Positions 8,412 to 17,388 of a stretch of DNA of 32,895 nt are shown here, piece by piece; position 1 is the stretch's first letter; every line of letters starts with the position of its first letter. Source of the DNA: an uncultured Colwellia sp. GTDB lineage: Bacteria > Pseudomonadota > Gammaproteobacteria > Enterobacterales > Alteromonadaceae. Below the pieces are notes generated by a model. The model did not search any database. It was not told the origin of the DNA and saw only the letters and a program-made list of their open reading frames with translations. The stretch lies in assembly GCA_913057925.1 (NCBI GenBank), contig CAJXPG010000033.1, positions 1-32,895 on the forward strand, given 5' to 3'. A program made the position numbers and the translations under genes.

Positions 8412-11400
8412 ATGGCCAATAACATTTTTACTCCTGCATTACTTGAACGACACTTTAGCAAAAAAGAGTGGCATAAAGGTGCAAGGGTTTATCAAGCAGA
8501 TGGGATTAAAACGTGTGCCCTAGATGGTGAAATAATTCGCGGTGAAGTGTTTAGTGAGCGCTCTAAAGAATCGAGTTACGCAACACGTTTAGTACTTAAT
8601 GTTAAGCATGATGGTATTGCCAGTTATTGTGATTGTTTTGTTGGCCGAGACTGTAAACACGGTGCTGCGTTAGCGCATTGTTTTATTCATGAGCTTTTTG
8701 ATAAAAACTCTGTTGCCACCTCAGAGCGAATTGTTGATAGATGGTTGAGCAGCTTTCAAGCTCAACCAAGTCGATACCAGGCTAATCCGCAACAAAAATC
8801 GTTATTATACTTTTTAAAGCCCAACCCTTATAACGAAGACGATTATTATAACTTAGCGATTAAGTCGACTCGTGCCAAGAAAAGTGGCGGTTGGAGTAGT
8901 TCCCTTGGCACCGAGCACTCAGTTAGTTCGTTAATTAATAGTGCTTATGCAACGAATGAAGATGTCGCGGTAATTACTGAGTTAATGCGAACCAACCAGT
9001 TTGGCGACAACATCAAGTATTATGATTTATTTGAACAAATTATAAAGACCAATCGTTGTTTTTGGCATGCTCCTTTCAATTTAGAGCAACCAATGACCTT
9101 AAGTGAGCCATTAGAGGCCCAGTGGAAGTGGATCGCGCTACCTAACGAGTTACATACTTTACAGCTTGTTTTTAATGAGCCTTCAAGCAGTATTATCATT
9201 ATCAAAGCACAACCCTTATGTTTTTATGATGAAGACAAAAACTGTTTCGGAAAAATAACCACTAATACCCAATGTGACTTTGAAGCGGACTTACTGAACT
9301 CCCCTATTTTTGAAGAAGATAAATTACCTTGGGTGATGAATAAACTATCCTTGTCATTAGGTGATGCAGCACAGGCTTTACCTAAACCTAAGACAAAATT
9401 CTTACAATCATTAAGCAGGCCTGAAGTACACTTACACTTTTCAACACCGTTAGAAAAAAATCCACAATCCGGTCATGTGAAGGTTAATTTTTCTTATCAA
9501 GGCCACTTAGTTAATCCGCATAATGACAGTATTACCATTACCCCAACAATAGCGTCCGATGGCGAAAACTCTGTTGAAAGTAATGACGAAAGCTATAACC
9601 AAAACAATATCGAAAACAATGATGCGCACGATCATCAAAATGAAGAAAAAATTTATCGTGACCTCGCCTTTGAGCAATCAGTGGTCGATAAATTATCTTC
9701 ATTAAAGTTTAGCCCTGAGCCCATTGCTAAGCGTTATGCTTTTATTAACGCTGAGTATTTAAATAAAGGCGCAGGGCCTAGGGATACAACGCCCAAATAC
9801 TCTATGATGATGCATGGCCGTTTTGCTTGGCATCAATTTTTAGACCAAGAAATCCCTTTACTCAAAGACCTCGGTTGGCACATAACTTTTGCTGATGCTT
9901 TTTATTATAAATCGCTAGAAACGGATAGTGTCTTTGATGCTGAAGTGATTGATAGCGATGATCATGATTTTTTCTCACTCGGTTTAAATTTAACGGTAGA
10001 TGGCATTAAAATGCCGGCATTTCCCATTCTACTTGGAGCAATTGAGCAATTACCGCGTTCTGCGCTGATGGATCGCGAAAAAGAGCAACTGATTTCTCCC
10101 GACTCCCCTATCTATGTAGATTTAGATAAAGGTGAGTTTATTGCGCTGCGCTATCAAAGTGTCAAACCGATTTTAAAGCAGTTTATAGAACTCTTTATGC
10201 CCAATGCCTTGAATAAAGATGGCACTATTGAGCTATCGCGCTTTCAAGGGCATCAAACATTATCCATGCTCGATGATGAAGGACTTATTGCCACAGGTGC
10301 CAGTAAACTTAGAGCTTTAGCAGACAAACTAAAAAACTTTCAAGAAATTACTACGGTTGCTTTGCCTACTGGTTTAAATGCAACGCTAAGAAGTTATCAG
10401 CAACAAGGGCTTAACTGGTTACAGTTTCTGCGTGAATATCAATTAAACGGTATATTGGCTGACGACATGGGTTTAGGTAAAACCATTCAAACCTTGGCGC
10501 ATTTACTGATTGAAAAACAACAAGGTCGTTTGACTAAACCGGTGTTAATTGTAGCGCCCACCAGCGTTATTTTTAACTGGGCAAATGAAATAGAAAAGTT
10601 TACGCCTGAGCTTTCCTATCAAGTACTAAATGGCAGCAAACGCCATCAATATTTTGGCTGTCTCGATGAAATAACAGAACATGGTGACAATCCAAACCAA
10701 GTTGACTTAATTATCACTAGCTATGCGCTTATTACTAAAGATTTAGATAGTTATAGTAAGCACAAGTTTTATTACATTATTCTTGATGAAGCGCACTATA
10801 TAAAAAACCCAAAAACCAAACTGTACCAAGCATTTATGACGCTAAAAGCGCACCATAAATTATGCTTAACAGGTACGCCTATGGAAAATCATTTAGGTGA
10901 ATTTTGGGCACAATTCAATTTTTTACTGCCCGGTTTCTTAGGCGGTCAACGACAATTTACCAAGTTATTTAGAACCCCAATTGAAAAACATGGTGAGCAA
11001 GAACGAAAACAATTATTAAATCAACGTATCAAACCGTTTATTTTACGTAGAACCAAAGACAAAATCGCCACCGAGCTGCCATCAAAAACGACCATCATTC
11101 AAACCTTACGTATTGAAGGTGCACAAGCTGAGCTCTATGAATCAGTGCGTTTAGCCATGGACAGTCGTTTAAAAGATATTATTGCTGAAAAAGGCTTAAA
11201 GCGAAGCCAGATAGAAGTGTTAGATGCCTTGTTAAAATTAAGACAAGTATGTAATCACCCAAAACTGCTTTCATTAAAAGGTGCTAAAAAAGTCAATAAA
11301 TCCGCCAAAATTGATTATTTAATGGAAACCCTGCCAGAGCAAATCGATGAAGGCCGTAAAGTATTAATCTTTTCACAGTTCACCAGTATGCTTAGTTTAA

Positions 11401-11816
11401 TCGAAGAAGAACTAGAAGCGGCAGGTATCAGCTTTGTTAAGTTAACCGGTTCAACCACAGACCGACAAACCGTCGTTGATAAGTTTCAAAATGGTGAAGT
11501 GCCAGTATTTTTAATTAGCTTACGCGCCGGTGGTGTTGGCTTGAATTTAACCGCTGCCGATACTGTTATTCACTTCGATCCATGGTGGAATCCTGCCGTA
11601 GAAAACCAAGCGACCGACAGGGCTTATCGCATCGGGCAAGACAAACCGGTATTTGTTTATAAGTTCATTATTGAAAATTCAATAGAAGAAAAAATCCTGA
11701 AGATTCAGCAAAATAAAGCCGAACTTGCTAACGCACTATTATCTGAAGAAGTCAGTGATAATAAACTCAGCTTAACCGATGATATATTAGGTAGCTTACT
11801 AGCACCCTTAGATTAA
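8412..11816 (+). CDS. SWIM zinc-finger SNF2-family helicase/ATPase
   Basis: A 1134-residue protein with the bacterial HepA/SNF2 translocase layout. A SWIM zinc finger is near the N-terminus (Cys73, Cys75, Cys81, His83 in CDCFVGRDCKHG). A long middle region follows, including an Asn/Asp/Glu-rich low-complexity linker near residues 385-415. The ATPase core starts around residue 655: motif I DDMGLGKT near 683-690, motif II DEAH near 791, LTGTPMENHLGEFW near 818, then the C-terminal helicase lobe with IFSQFTSML, SLRAGGVGLNLT and DRAYRIGQ near 1070. These proteins use ATP to translocate on double-stranded DNA, usually with RNA polymerase or in repair; the target here is not known. The gene stands alone with housekeeping neighbours, so a defence role is not suggested. 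Confidence 0.93.
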   Translation: MANNIFTPALLERHFSKKEWHKGARVYQADGIKTCALDGEIIRGEVFSERSKESSYATRLVLNVKHDGIASYCDCFVGRDCKHGAALAHCFIHELFDKNSVATSERIVDRWLSSFQAQPSRYQANPQQKSLLYFLKPNPYNEDDYYNLAIKSTRAKKSGGWSSSLGTEHSVSSLINSAYATNEDVAVITELMRTNQFGDNIKYYDLFEQIIKTNRCFWHAPFNLEQPMTLSEPLEAQWKWIALPNELHTLQLVFNEPSSSIIIIKAQPLCFYDEDKNCFGKITTNTQCDFEADLLNSPIFEEDKLPWVMNKLSLSLGDAAQALPKPKTKFLQSLSRPEVHLHFSTPLEKNPQSGHVKVNFSYQGHLVNPHNDSITITPTIASDGENSVESNDESYNQNNIENNDAHDHQNEEKIYRDLAFEQSVVDKLSSLKFSPEPIAKRYAFINAEYLNKGAGPRDTTPKYSMMMHGRFAWHQFLDQEIPLLKDLGWHITFADAFYYKSLETDSVFDAEVIDSDDHDFFSLGLNLTVDGIKMPAFPILLGAIEQLPRSALMDREKEQLISPDSPIYVDLDKGEFIALRYQSVKPILKQFIELFMPNALNKDGTIELSRFQGHQTLSMLDDEGLIATGASKLRALADKLKNFQEITTVALPTGLNATLRSYQQQGLNWLQFLREYQLNGILADDMGLGKTIQTLAHLLIEKQQGRLTKPVLIVAPTSVIFNWANEIEKFTPELSYQVLNGSKRHQYFGCLDEITEHGDNPNQVDLIITSYALITKDLDSYSKHKFYYIILDEAHYIKNPKTKLYQAFMTLKAHHKLCLTGTPMENHLGEFWAQFNFLLPGFLGGQRQFTKLFRTPIEKHGEQERKQLLNQRIKPFILRRTKDKIATELPSKTTIIQTLRIEGAQAELYESVRLAMDSRLKDIIAEKGLKRSQIEVLDALLKLRQVCNHPKLLSLKGAKKVNKSAKIDYLMETLPEQIDEGRKVLIFSQFTSMLSLIEEELEAAGISFVKLTGSTTDRQTVVDKFQNGEVPVFLISLRAGGVGLNLTAADTVIHFDPWWNPAVENQATDRAYRIGQDKPVFVYKFIIENSIEEKILKIQQNKAELANALLSEEVSDNKLSLTDDILGSLLAPLD

Positions 11817-12096
11817 AGCGGAACGGAAAACAGTTTACTCGGTTTCGCTCGCTTCACATGTTAGTCAACTCTTTTACGCCACTATAGTGGGCTGTCATTT
11901 ATACACTCGGATTTAACTCACCTCTTTATTGCGCTCACCGTTTAATTAGTAAGCCGACTTAATGGGCAAAGCTATTTAATAGTTTTTCACTCATAAATTG
12001 TAACAATTGCAATGGTTTACTTATTTTCTATTTGCGTATCAAATAGTATCTCTTTTAAAAATTAAATTTATAGCCTATTTGAGAGATACCAACAAA

Positions 12097-12555
12097 ATGA
12101 ATAATCTAAAGTCACTTTCAATGACTGCCGCGTTTTTAAGCTTTTTCTTATCTTTTGCCAGTAATGCTGAAGCTATTACCGGTAAGGAGTACCAAGCAGT
12201 TGTAGCAACGGCCTATAACTATTTTAACGGGGCAGCAACTGGCGACCAAAAACTGCTTTCAAGCGCTTTTGATATGGAATTTGGTCACGTTAAAATGATT
12301 AGTGTTAGTAAAGAAACGGGTAAAGAGACCATTAGAACAGTGCCGTTAAAAGAGTTCTCGGGCTACTTTAAAAAAGCGACGAAAGATACCTGGTCAGCGA
12401 ATATCCTGTCAGTTGATATAGTTGATGACAAAATGGCGATGGTTAAACTAGATTTTAATACGCCCAAAACACATTACATTGACTACCTTGTTATGTACAA
12501 GCGCGAAAATGGCTGGCGTATTATCAATAAGACCTTTATCGCCAAGAAAAATTGA
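12097..12555 (+). CDS. Exported NTF2-like (lumazine-binding-type) protein
   Basis: A small protein of 152 residues. From ATG 12097 it begins with MNNLKSL, a hydrophobic stretch and SNAEA, a typical cleavable signal peptide. The remainder (YQAVVATAYNYFNGAATGD, FDMEFGHVKMISV, ENGWRIINKTFIA) has the cone-shaped NTF2/SnoaL pattern of 'putative lumazine-binding' proteins. The reading frame is open 30 codons further upstream, but that extension would put the signal peptide inside the protein, so I reject it. No catalytic residue set is evident, and the function is unknown. It has its own upstream gap and no operon partner. Confidence 0.7.
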   Translation: MNNLKSLSMTAAFLSFFLSFASNAEAITGKEYQAVVATAYNYFNGAATGDQKLLSSAFDMEFGHVKMISVSKETGKETIRTVPLKEFSGYFKKATKDTWSANILSVDIVDDKMAMVKLDFNTPKTHYIDYLVMYKRENGWRIINKTFIAKKN

Positions 12556-12637
12556 TAGATAAGTACATCTGTCACTGCCAATTACCCTTGTTTTAACCCA
12601 TGACATTATCAGGGCTTTGAAAATACTGGAGTTCATA

Positions 12638-13141
12638 TTGACCATAGTAAACACTGAAAGATTAGCTATTCGTAAAATAACAGATGCTGATGCGCAAGAT
12701 CTTTCCAAGGTGCTCGCTGATCCTATCGTGATGAAATACTCTACAGTCGGTGTTCATAGTGAAAAGCAGATCCATGAATATATTAACAACTGCCAAAAAC
12801 AATATGAGTTAAACGGTTATGGTCATTGGGCTATTTATGATGCTGCTACTGCAGGTTTCATCGGGGTTTGTGGGTTAAATAAGCATGAAATCGCGTCAGG
12901 TGAGGTCATCCATATTAACTATCGTTTAGCGAGCAACCAACAAGGCAAAGGCTATGCTGTTGAGGCGACTCTTGGCGTGTTAGACTTTGCTAAGAAAACC
13001 TTAAAATTACCTGCTATATTCGCGCTGATCGAGCCTGAGAATACCAGCTCTGTCAAAGTAGTAAACCGAGCAGGCTTTGAGTTCATAGAAGCTTCATCGT
13101 TTCGCGGTTTTACAATAGATGTTTATAAAATAACACTATAA
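12638..13141 (+). CDS. GNAT acetyltransferase, RimJ/RimL-like
   Basis: A cytoplasmic N-acetyltransferase of about 167 residues that would use acetyl-CoA. It starts with the usual TERLAIRKITDADAQDL of RimJ/RimL-like proteins, contains INYRLASNQQGKGYAVEA (the acetyl-CoA binding loop, Q-x-x-G-x-G/A form) and ends with PENTSSVKVVNRAGFEFIE, the C-terminal GNAT signature. I place the start at TTG 12638 because GGAG lies six bases upstream; an in-frame TTG at 12617 would add seven non-conserved residues with no ribosome site. The substrate is unknown; ribosomal-protein N-termini or small amines are both possible. Confidence 0.85.
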   Translation: MTIVNTERLAIRKITDADAQDLSKVLADPIVMKYSTVGVHSEKQIHEYINNCQKQYELNGYGHWAIYDAATAGFIGVCGLNKHEIASGEVIHINYRLASNQQGKGYAVEATLGVLDFAKKTLKLPAIFALIEPENTSSVKVVNRAGFEFIEASSFRGFTIDVYKITL

Positions 13142-13271
13142 AAGCGAGACCTAGCAAGCAACATAAAGCAGAACAAAGCACCATTGGATTTATGCTGCTG
13201 CGTCGAGTACTTTAACTAGCTAAAACTCGCCGCTAATGAAGCGTAAACTGTAATCATCAAGGAGGCCTAAA

Positions 13272-13868
13272 GTGAAAGTATATGGCGACTTACAATCAGG
13301 AAATTGCTTAAAAGTTAAATTGTTATTATCGTTTTTAAATATTGAACATGAGTGGATTCATGTCAACATTTTAGACGGTGAGACCAAGACTGATGAATTT
13401 TTAACTAAAAACCCCAACGGAAAAATTCCGGCGGTAGAATTAGATGATGGACGCTACCTGTGCGAATCAAACGCTCTGCTAGGCTACTTTTCTGAGAACA
13501 CTGCATTTCTGCCAACCGATACTTACACCAAGGCTAAAGTGTATGAGTGGCTGTTCTTCGAACAATACAGTCATGAGCCATTTATTGCCGTGGCACGTTT
13601 TATTCAAAAATACCTAGGGTTGCCAAAAGAAAGAGCCGCTGAATATCATGCCCTGCAAGCAGGTGGCAATAAAGCCCTGCAAATAATGGAAAGCCAATTA
13701 TCTAAAACTCAATTTTTAGTGGGCAATGAGATGACCATTGCTGATATATCCCTTTATGCTTATAGCCACGTTGCCGATGAAGGTGGTTTTGATTTATCTC
13801 GTTATCCGGCAATTCAACATTGGTGTCAGCGTATTCAAGCAACTCCGGGTTACGTAGGAATGGCTTAA
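13272..13868 (+). CDS. Glutathione S-transferase family protein
   Basis: A 198-residue two-domain GST. The N-terminal thioredoxin-like domain (1-80) has SGNCLKVKLLLSFLNIEHEW, KNPNGKIPAVELDDGRYLCESNALL with the cis-Pro in KIPAV and the ES motif that binds the glutathione gamma-glutamyl group. The C-terminal all-helical domain (about 88-198) includes FLVGNEMTIADISLYAY with the N-capping box. The start is GTG, with a strong AAGGAGG ending five bases before it. It presumably conjugates or reduces an electrophilic substrate with glutathione; the substrate cannot be read from sequence. Neighbours are unrelated small enzymes on the same strand. Confidence 0.9.
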   Translation: MKVYGDLQSGNCLKVKLLLSFLNIEHEWIHVNILDGETKTDEFLTKNPNGKIPAVELDDGRYLCESNALLGYFSENTAFLPTDTYTKAKVYEWLFFEQYSHEPFIAVARFIQKYLGLPKERAAEYHALQAGGNKALQIMESQLSKTQFLVGNEMTIADISLYAYSHVADEGGFDLSRYPAIQHWCQRIQATPGYVGMA

Positions 13869-13973
13869 GTTACCGTTACCAAATGTACCTCACGATTTGC
13901 TACATTTTCCATATCAACTTGTTGTTGGTTTTCCCGTATTAAGCTGCCTTTATAAAACCTTAGGACATTATCG

Positions 13974-14414
13974 ATGATTTCAGACCAGTTAACCGCTGAT
14001 CTTTTAGTATCGGCGGGGATTACTTACCATAATATGCGACCTTATTATCAGCACTATGGTGTTAATTGGCAGCAATCTCAGATAAAAGAAAAAATCGTCG
14101 ACTTAGAAAATTGGGATATTCTCTATAACGCTTCAGTTGTTGGAGCAATTCGCTTAGCTTTTGAAGATAACGCCTGTTATATCCGAGATTTACAAGTTAA
14201 TGAAACGTTTCAAAATAATGGCATTGGTGCTGCAGCCATAGCAGAGTGTGAGCGGTTGGCAATTAACGCTGGCGTAAATACATTGAAACTACGCGTTTTT
14301 AAAATTAGTCCGGCGTATAACCTTTATAAACGGAATGGTTTTGAGACCTATACAAATACCATTAATGATAAACAAGCAGATAACTTCTTCTATATGTCTA
14401 AAGAAATCAGCTAA
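13974..14414 (+). CDS. GNAT family N-acetyltransferase
   Basis: A compact 146-residue acetyltransferase. The acetyl-CoA binding motif is YIRDLQVNETFQNNGIGAAAIAECERLA (Q-x-x-G-I-G form), followed by LRVFKISPAYNLYKRNGFETY, the usual final helix and strand. AGGA lies eight bases before the ATG. The substrate is not known. It lies 36 bases upstream of the isochorismatase-like gene and may be transcribed with it. Confidence 0.85.
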   Translation: MISDQLTADLLVSAGITYHNMRPYYQHYGVNWQQSQIKEKIVDLENWDILYNASVVGAIRLAFEDNACYIRDLQVNETFQNNGIGAAAIAECERLAINAGVNTLKLRVFKISPAYNLYKRNGFETYTNTINDKQADNFFYMSKEIS

Positions 14415-14450
14415 CTCATACTTTAAGTGCATCAAATAAAGGAGAAATAA

Positions 14451-14990
14451 ATGTTATCAGTAGATAAAACAGGACTTATCGTTGTTGATGTTCAGGGAAA
14501 ACTTGCGCGTTTAGTTCATGACAGTGACACCTTAATTTCCAATTGCGCGAAGTTGATTCAAGGTGCGACAGCGCTTAAGTTGCCTATTTTGTTGCTTGAA
14601 CAAAACCCCGATAAGTTAGGTGGTACAGTAGCTGAGCTAAAAGCTCACCTCGATAATGTACCAGCCCTCACAAAGTGTACTTTTAATGCTTGTGATAGCG
14701 ACGAATTTCTCCACACGGCTAAAACGATGGCCGTAGATACTTGGTTAATCTGTGGCATTGAAGCGCACATCTGTGTTTATCAAACAGCGCGAGGGTTGCT
14801 TGATTCGGGCTTTAACGTTGAGTTAGTCGGTGATTGCGTATCTTCTCGAACATTATCCAATATGCAGCTTGGGATAAATCGCGCAAAAGCCTGTGGCGCT
14901 GAAGTCACAGGTTTAGAAATGTGTCTTTACGAACTCGTTAAAGACTGCCAATCCCCCGAGTTTAAGCAGATTTTAACTCTGATCCGTTAA
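14451..14990 (+). CDS. Isochorismatase-family cysteine hydrolase
   Basis: A 179-residue cysteine hydrolase of the YcaC/isochorismatase-like group. The catalytic triad is visible: Asp13 in GLIVVDVQ, Lys75 in LTKCTFNA and Cys108 in GIEAHICVYQTA. The family hydrolyses amides or vinyl ethers; the YcaC branch has no settled substrate. An AAGGAG six bases before the ATG gives a strong ribosome site. The preceding GNAT gene ends 36 bases upstream. It is not next to siderophore genes, so true isochorismatase activity is unlikely. Confidence 0.88.
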   Translation: MLSVDKTGLIVVDVQGKLARLVHDSDTLISNCAKLIQGATALKLPILLLEQNPDKLGGTVAELKAHLDNVPALTKCTFNACDSDEFLHTAKTMAVDTWLICGIEAHICVYQTARGLLDSGFNVELVGDCVSSRTLSNMQLGINRAKACGAEVTGLEMCLYELVKDCQSPEFKQILTLIR

Positions 14991-15113
14991 CTGCCAAGCT
15001 ATATCCTGAGCTTTATCTCGGGCTTTATTTCGGGCTTAATACCGTATTACCAGCGACTTGCTTAACCCCACTTCCCTTTTAGTTTGCGTAAGATTAATGA
15101 ATAAGGAATACCT

Positions 15114-15740
15114 GTGTTAGAAAACTATGAAGAGCAATTAAAAGCCTTTATCAAAGCAGAAATGACACAAGATTTAGCTCATGACTTAAACCACGTATTT
15201 CGTGTTGTCAAAACGGCCAAGATGTTAAGTAACATTGAAGGGGCAAAATTGGAAGTAGTGTTACCTGGCGCTTACTTGCACGACTGCTTCTCCTTACCTA
15301 AAAATCATCCCGACAGAGCGAAAAGCTCTTTGATTGCTGCTGATAAAGCACTTGAATTTCTTGATAGCATTGGCTATCCGAAGAGCTATCATCAAGAGAT
15401 AAAGCACACTATTATTTCACACAGCTTCAGTGCCAATGTTAAACCTAAAACATTAGAAGCGCAGATAGTGCAGGATGCCGATAGACTTGATGCCTTGGGT
15501 GCCATTGGTATTGCTCGATGCATTCAAGTGAGTAGCCAACTTAAAGTCGGTTTGTATGATGTGAGTGATCCCTTTTGTCATTCGCGTGAGCCCAATGACA
15601 GAGTCAACACTATCGATCACTTCTATGTGAAGTTACTCAACCTAGAACAAACAATGAATACTGCTGCAGCAAAACTTGAAGCGAACAAGAGAACTGTATT
15701 TATGAAAACGTATTTAAACCAGTTGGCCTTAGAGGTTTAG
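15114..15740 (+). CDS. HD-domain metal-dependent phosphohydrolase
   Basis: A 208-residue HD-superfamily protein similar in size and motif order to E. coli YedJ-type phosphohydrolases. Metal ligands are visible: His27 in AHDLNHVFRV, His56-Asp57 in AYLHDCF, and an Asp in VQDADRLDALGAIG. It would cleave a phosphate ester or anhydride of an unknown nucleotide-like substrate. The start is GTG; AAGGA lies six bases upstream. There is no GYP motif, so it is not a c-di-GMP phosphodiesterase. Confidence 0.85.
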   Translation: MLENYEEQLKAFIKAEMTQDLAHDLNHVFRVVKTAKMLSNIEGAKLEVVLPGAYLHDCFSLPKNHPDRAKSSLIAADKALEFLDSIGYPKSYHQEIKHTIISHSFSANVKPKTLEAQIVQDADRLDALGAIGIARCIQVSSQLKVGLYDVSDPFCHSREPNDRVNTIDHFYVKLLNLEQTMNTAAAKLEANKRTVFMKTYLNQLALEV

Positions 15741-15855
15741 CTAGACTGAAGATAGGGTAAATCACACTAGCGGCTAAACTATACTTTGCCATTTATCAAT
15801 CAAGCTCCATGAACAAACACTCTAGCGGTGTGAATTGGCTTTAACTCCTGAGAAA

Positions 15856-15905
15856 CAGTCAAGCTAAGCAATTGTATTTTATTACAAATAAACTTAACTT
15901 GACTG
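15856..15905. repeat. Imperfect inverted repeat downstream of porin and HD genes
   Basis: Arms of 13 bases at 15856-15868 and 15893-15905 pair with a single C-A mismatch on the plus strand; on a minus-strand transcript that position is a G-U wobble, so the RNA stem would be complete. The loop is 24 bases. It lies between two convergent genes and could end or stabilise the porin transcript, though no T-run follows it. Confidence 0.45.
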
Positions 15906-15948
15906 ACTTCACTTACTAACTTAACTCAGTAACTTAACTTGACTGACT
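15891..15948. repeat. Two 18-base direct repeats
   Basis: The same 18 bases (AACTTAACTTGACTGACT) occur at 15891-15908 and 15931-15948, a period of 40 bases. A partial third version (CTAACTTAACTCAG) lies between them. Copy 1 also forms one arm of the inverted repeat at 15856-15905. It looks like a local duplication in a non-coding spacer. Confidence 0.75.
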
Positions 15949-15996
15949 CTACTAAATTTCACTTAGCAATTAGCGCTAAAATGTAGATAGTCGTTG

Positions 15997-17217
15997 TTAA
16001 AATTTAGCGTTTACCCATAGCCATACTTTATCAGTATCGACTTTACCAGCACCAGCATCACCAGCTGAATATGAAGCTAGCTTTATCCCAGCCGAGTAAT
16101 GTTTAGTAAAACTTTTTGAATAGACAGCATTTATTTCAGCGCCTAAATCATCCACTAAAGCACTTGCTTCATCGGCATCAAATTTATGATAGATTACCGC
16201 CCATTTACCGCCAGCAAGTTTACCGCCAATACTAGCGTATAAGTCAGCCAAACCTTCTTTTGGGGTATTTAAGAATTGATCTGACCAACCGTTAAATTTA
16301 TGCAAAGTCGCTAACGGTGTTGAAAAGCCATAACCACCATCATCAGAGCCCAATAACTCATAGCCAACTTTAATACCGATACCTGAAAATGTACTGCTCA
16401 CTTCAGCTAACATATAATCCGCTGAGTAAGTACTTGCCGCATTTTCCGCATCTTGTTGTGCATACTCAAGCTGATAGGAAATTTTTTGCTGTGCAAGTGT
16501 TGCTGCACCATTAAAACGTAAGCCAAAAGTATCTAAAGCATTTTCAGTATCATTATCCACTTCGAGTAAATAGCTGTAAGCAGTGATTTTACCCAATGAA
16601 GTGTTATAACTGGCATTAAGTAAATGATCTTTAGCGTCTATATCCTTAGCCTCGGCAAAAATCCTATTGCGCTTGTTAATATAACCGTATTGCAAACTTA
16701 ACTGCTCAATCGGTTGATAAGCGAAGGTAACGCCATCAAACGTTTGTCTATCTTGACGCCAGCCAACATGACCAACAAAGCGGTGATTATCCATGGTTAT
16801 AACTTGGCGACCTGCTTTAACTGCAAGTGACTTTTGCTGATATTTTAGAAAAAACTGGTCAAGCTCTGTAGTTTCTGGATCCGCTATTACTGAGTAATCG
16901 GTGTTTTTCCCTAGGGTATTATTGTAATCATCAATACCCAATACATTACGTGAGTCTTCAAACTCCACTAACGAAGAGAAGCCGGCAATATTGCCTGTGG
17001 TGTACGTTAGTCGAGTACGTAAAGTCAGCGCTTTAGCATCTTTAAGCGCATTATCCTGCCCGACCGATTCATAACGTAAGTTTGCATCTAGGTTGGTTTT
17101 ACCTGAAACCAGTGCTTCGGTCACTGAGCTAGCTTCAACGGCCTGAGCAAAAGCTAAGCTTGAATGGCTTGCTGCTAAGGCAATACTGAGTGATAAAGCG
17201 ATTTTCTTCGGTGTCAT
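15997..17217 (-). CDS. Alginate-export-type outer-membrane porin, nitrate-locus associated
   Basis: A 406-residue beta-barrel outer-membrane protein. The N-terminus has a signal peptide ending in SLAFAQA. The body has alternating hydrophobic strands typical of the alginate-export/'Alginate_exp' porin group: LDANLRYESVGQDN, LTLRTRLTYTTG, FSSLVEFEDSRNV, LDQFFLKYQQKSLAVKAGRQVI, VGWRQDRQTFDGV. It ends in a C-terminal Phe (VWLWVNAKF), the usual barrel-assembly signal. AAAGGA precedes the ATG. It is on the nitrate-transporter strand, 171 bases downstream of the ATPase gene, so it probably lets nitrate or another anion cross the outer membrane. That role is inferred from position; specificity is not visible. 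Confidence 0.8.
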   Translation of the reverse strand: MTPKKIALSLSIALAASHSSLAFAQAVEASSVTEALVSGKTNLDANLRYESVGQDNALKDAKALTLRTRLTYTTGNIAGFSSLVEFEDSRNVLGIDDYNNTLGKNTDYSVIADPETTELDQFFLKYQQKSLAVKAGRQVITMDNHRFVGHVGWRQDRQTFDGVTFAYQPIEQLSLQYGYINKRNRIFAEAKDIDAKDHLLNASYNTSLGKITAYSYLLEVDNDTENALDTFGLRFNGAATLAQQKISYQLEYAQQDAENAASTYSADYMLAEVSSTFSGIGIKVGYELLGSDDGGYGFSTPLATLHKFNGWSDQFLNTPKEGLADLYASIGGKLAGGKWAVIYHKFDADEASALVDDLGAEINAVYSKSFTKHYSAGIKLASYSAGDAGAGKVDTDKVWLWVNAKF

Positions 17218-17388
17218 GTGTTAGTTATCCTTTAGTTTGTTTATTATTAGTTATGTGAATTCTTTATGTAAATTTTATATTTACTATTATTTTTGTTTTT
17301 ATCCGTGCTTATATCTGTATTTTTATAAGCGTTTTACACGTTTCTTGACGAACGTTAAGTATTTTTCATTTTGTAAATTTTACTGGCG

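Noticed and set aside
8412-11816. SNF2 helicase as part of a phage-defence system
   Set aside because: SWIM-SNF2 proteins occur as stand-alone genes, and the neighbours here are signalling and small-enzyme genes, with no nuclease, methylase or other defence partner.
14451-14990. Isochorismatase of a siderophore pathway
   Set aside because: No other siderophore genes nearby; size and motifs fit the general YcaC-like cysteine hydrolases.
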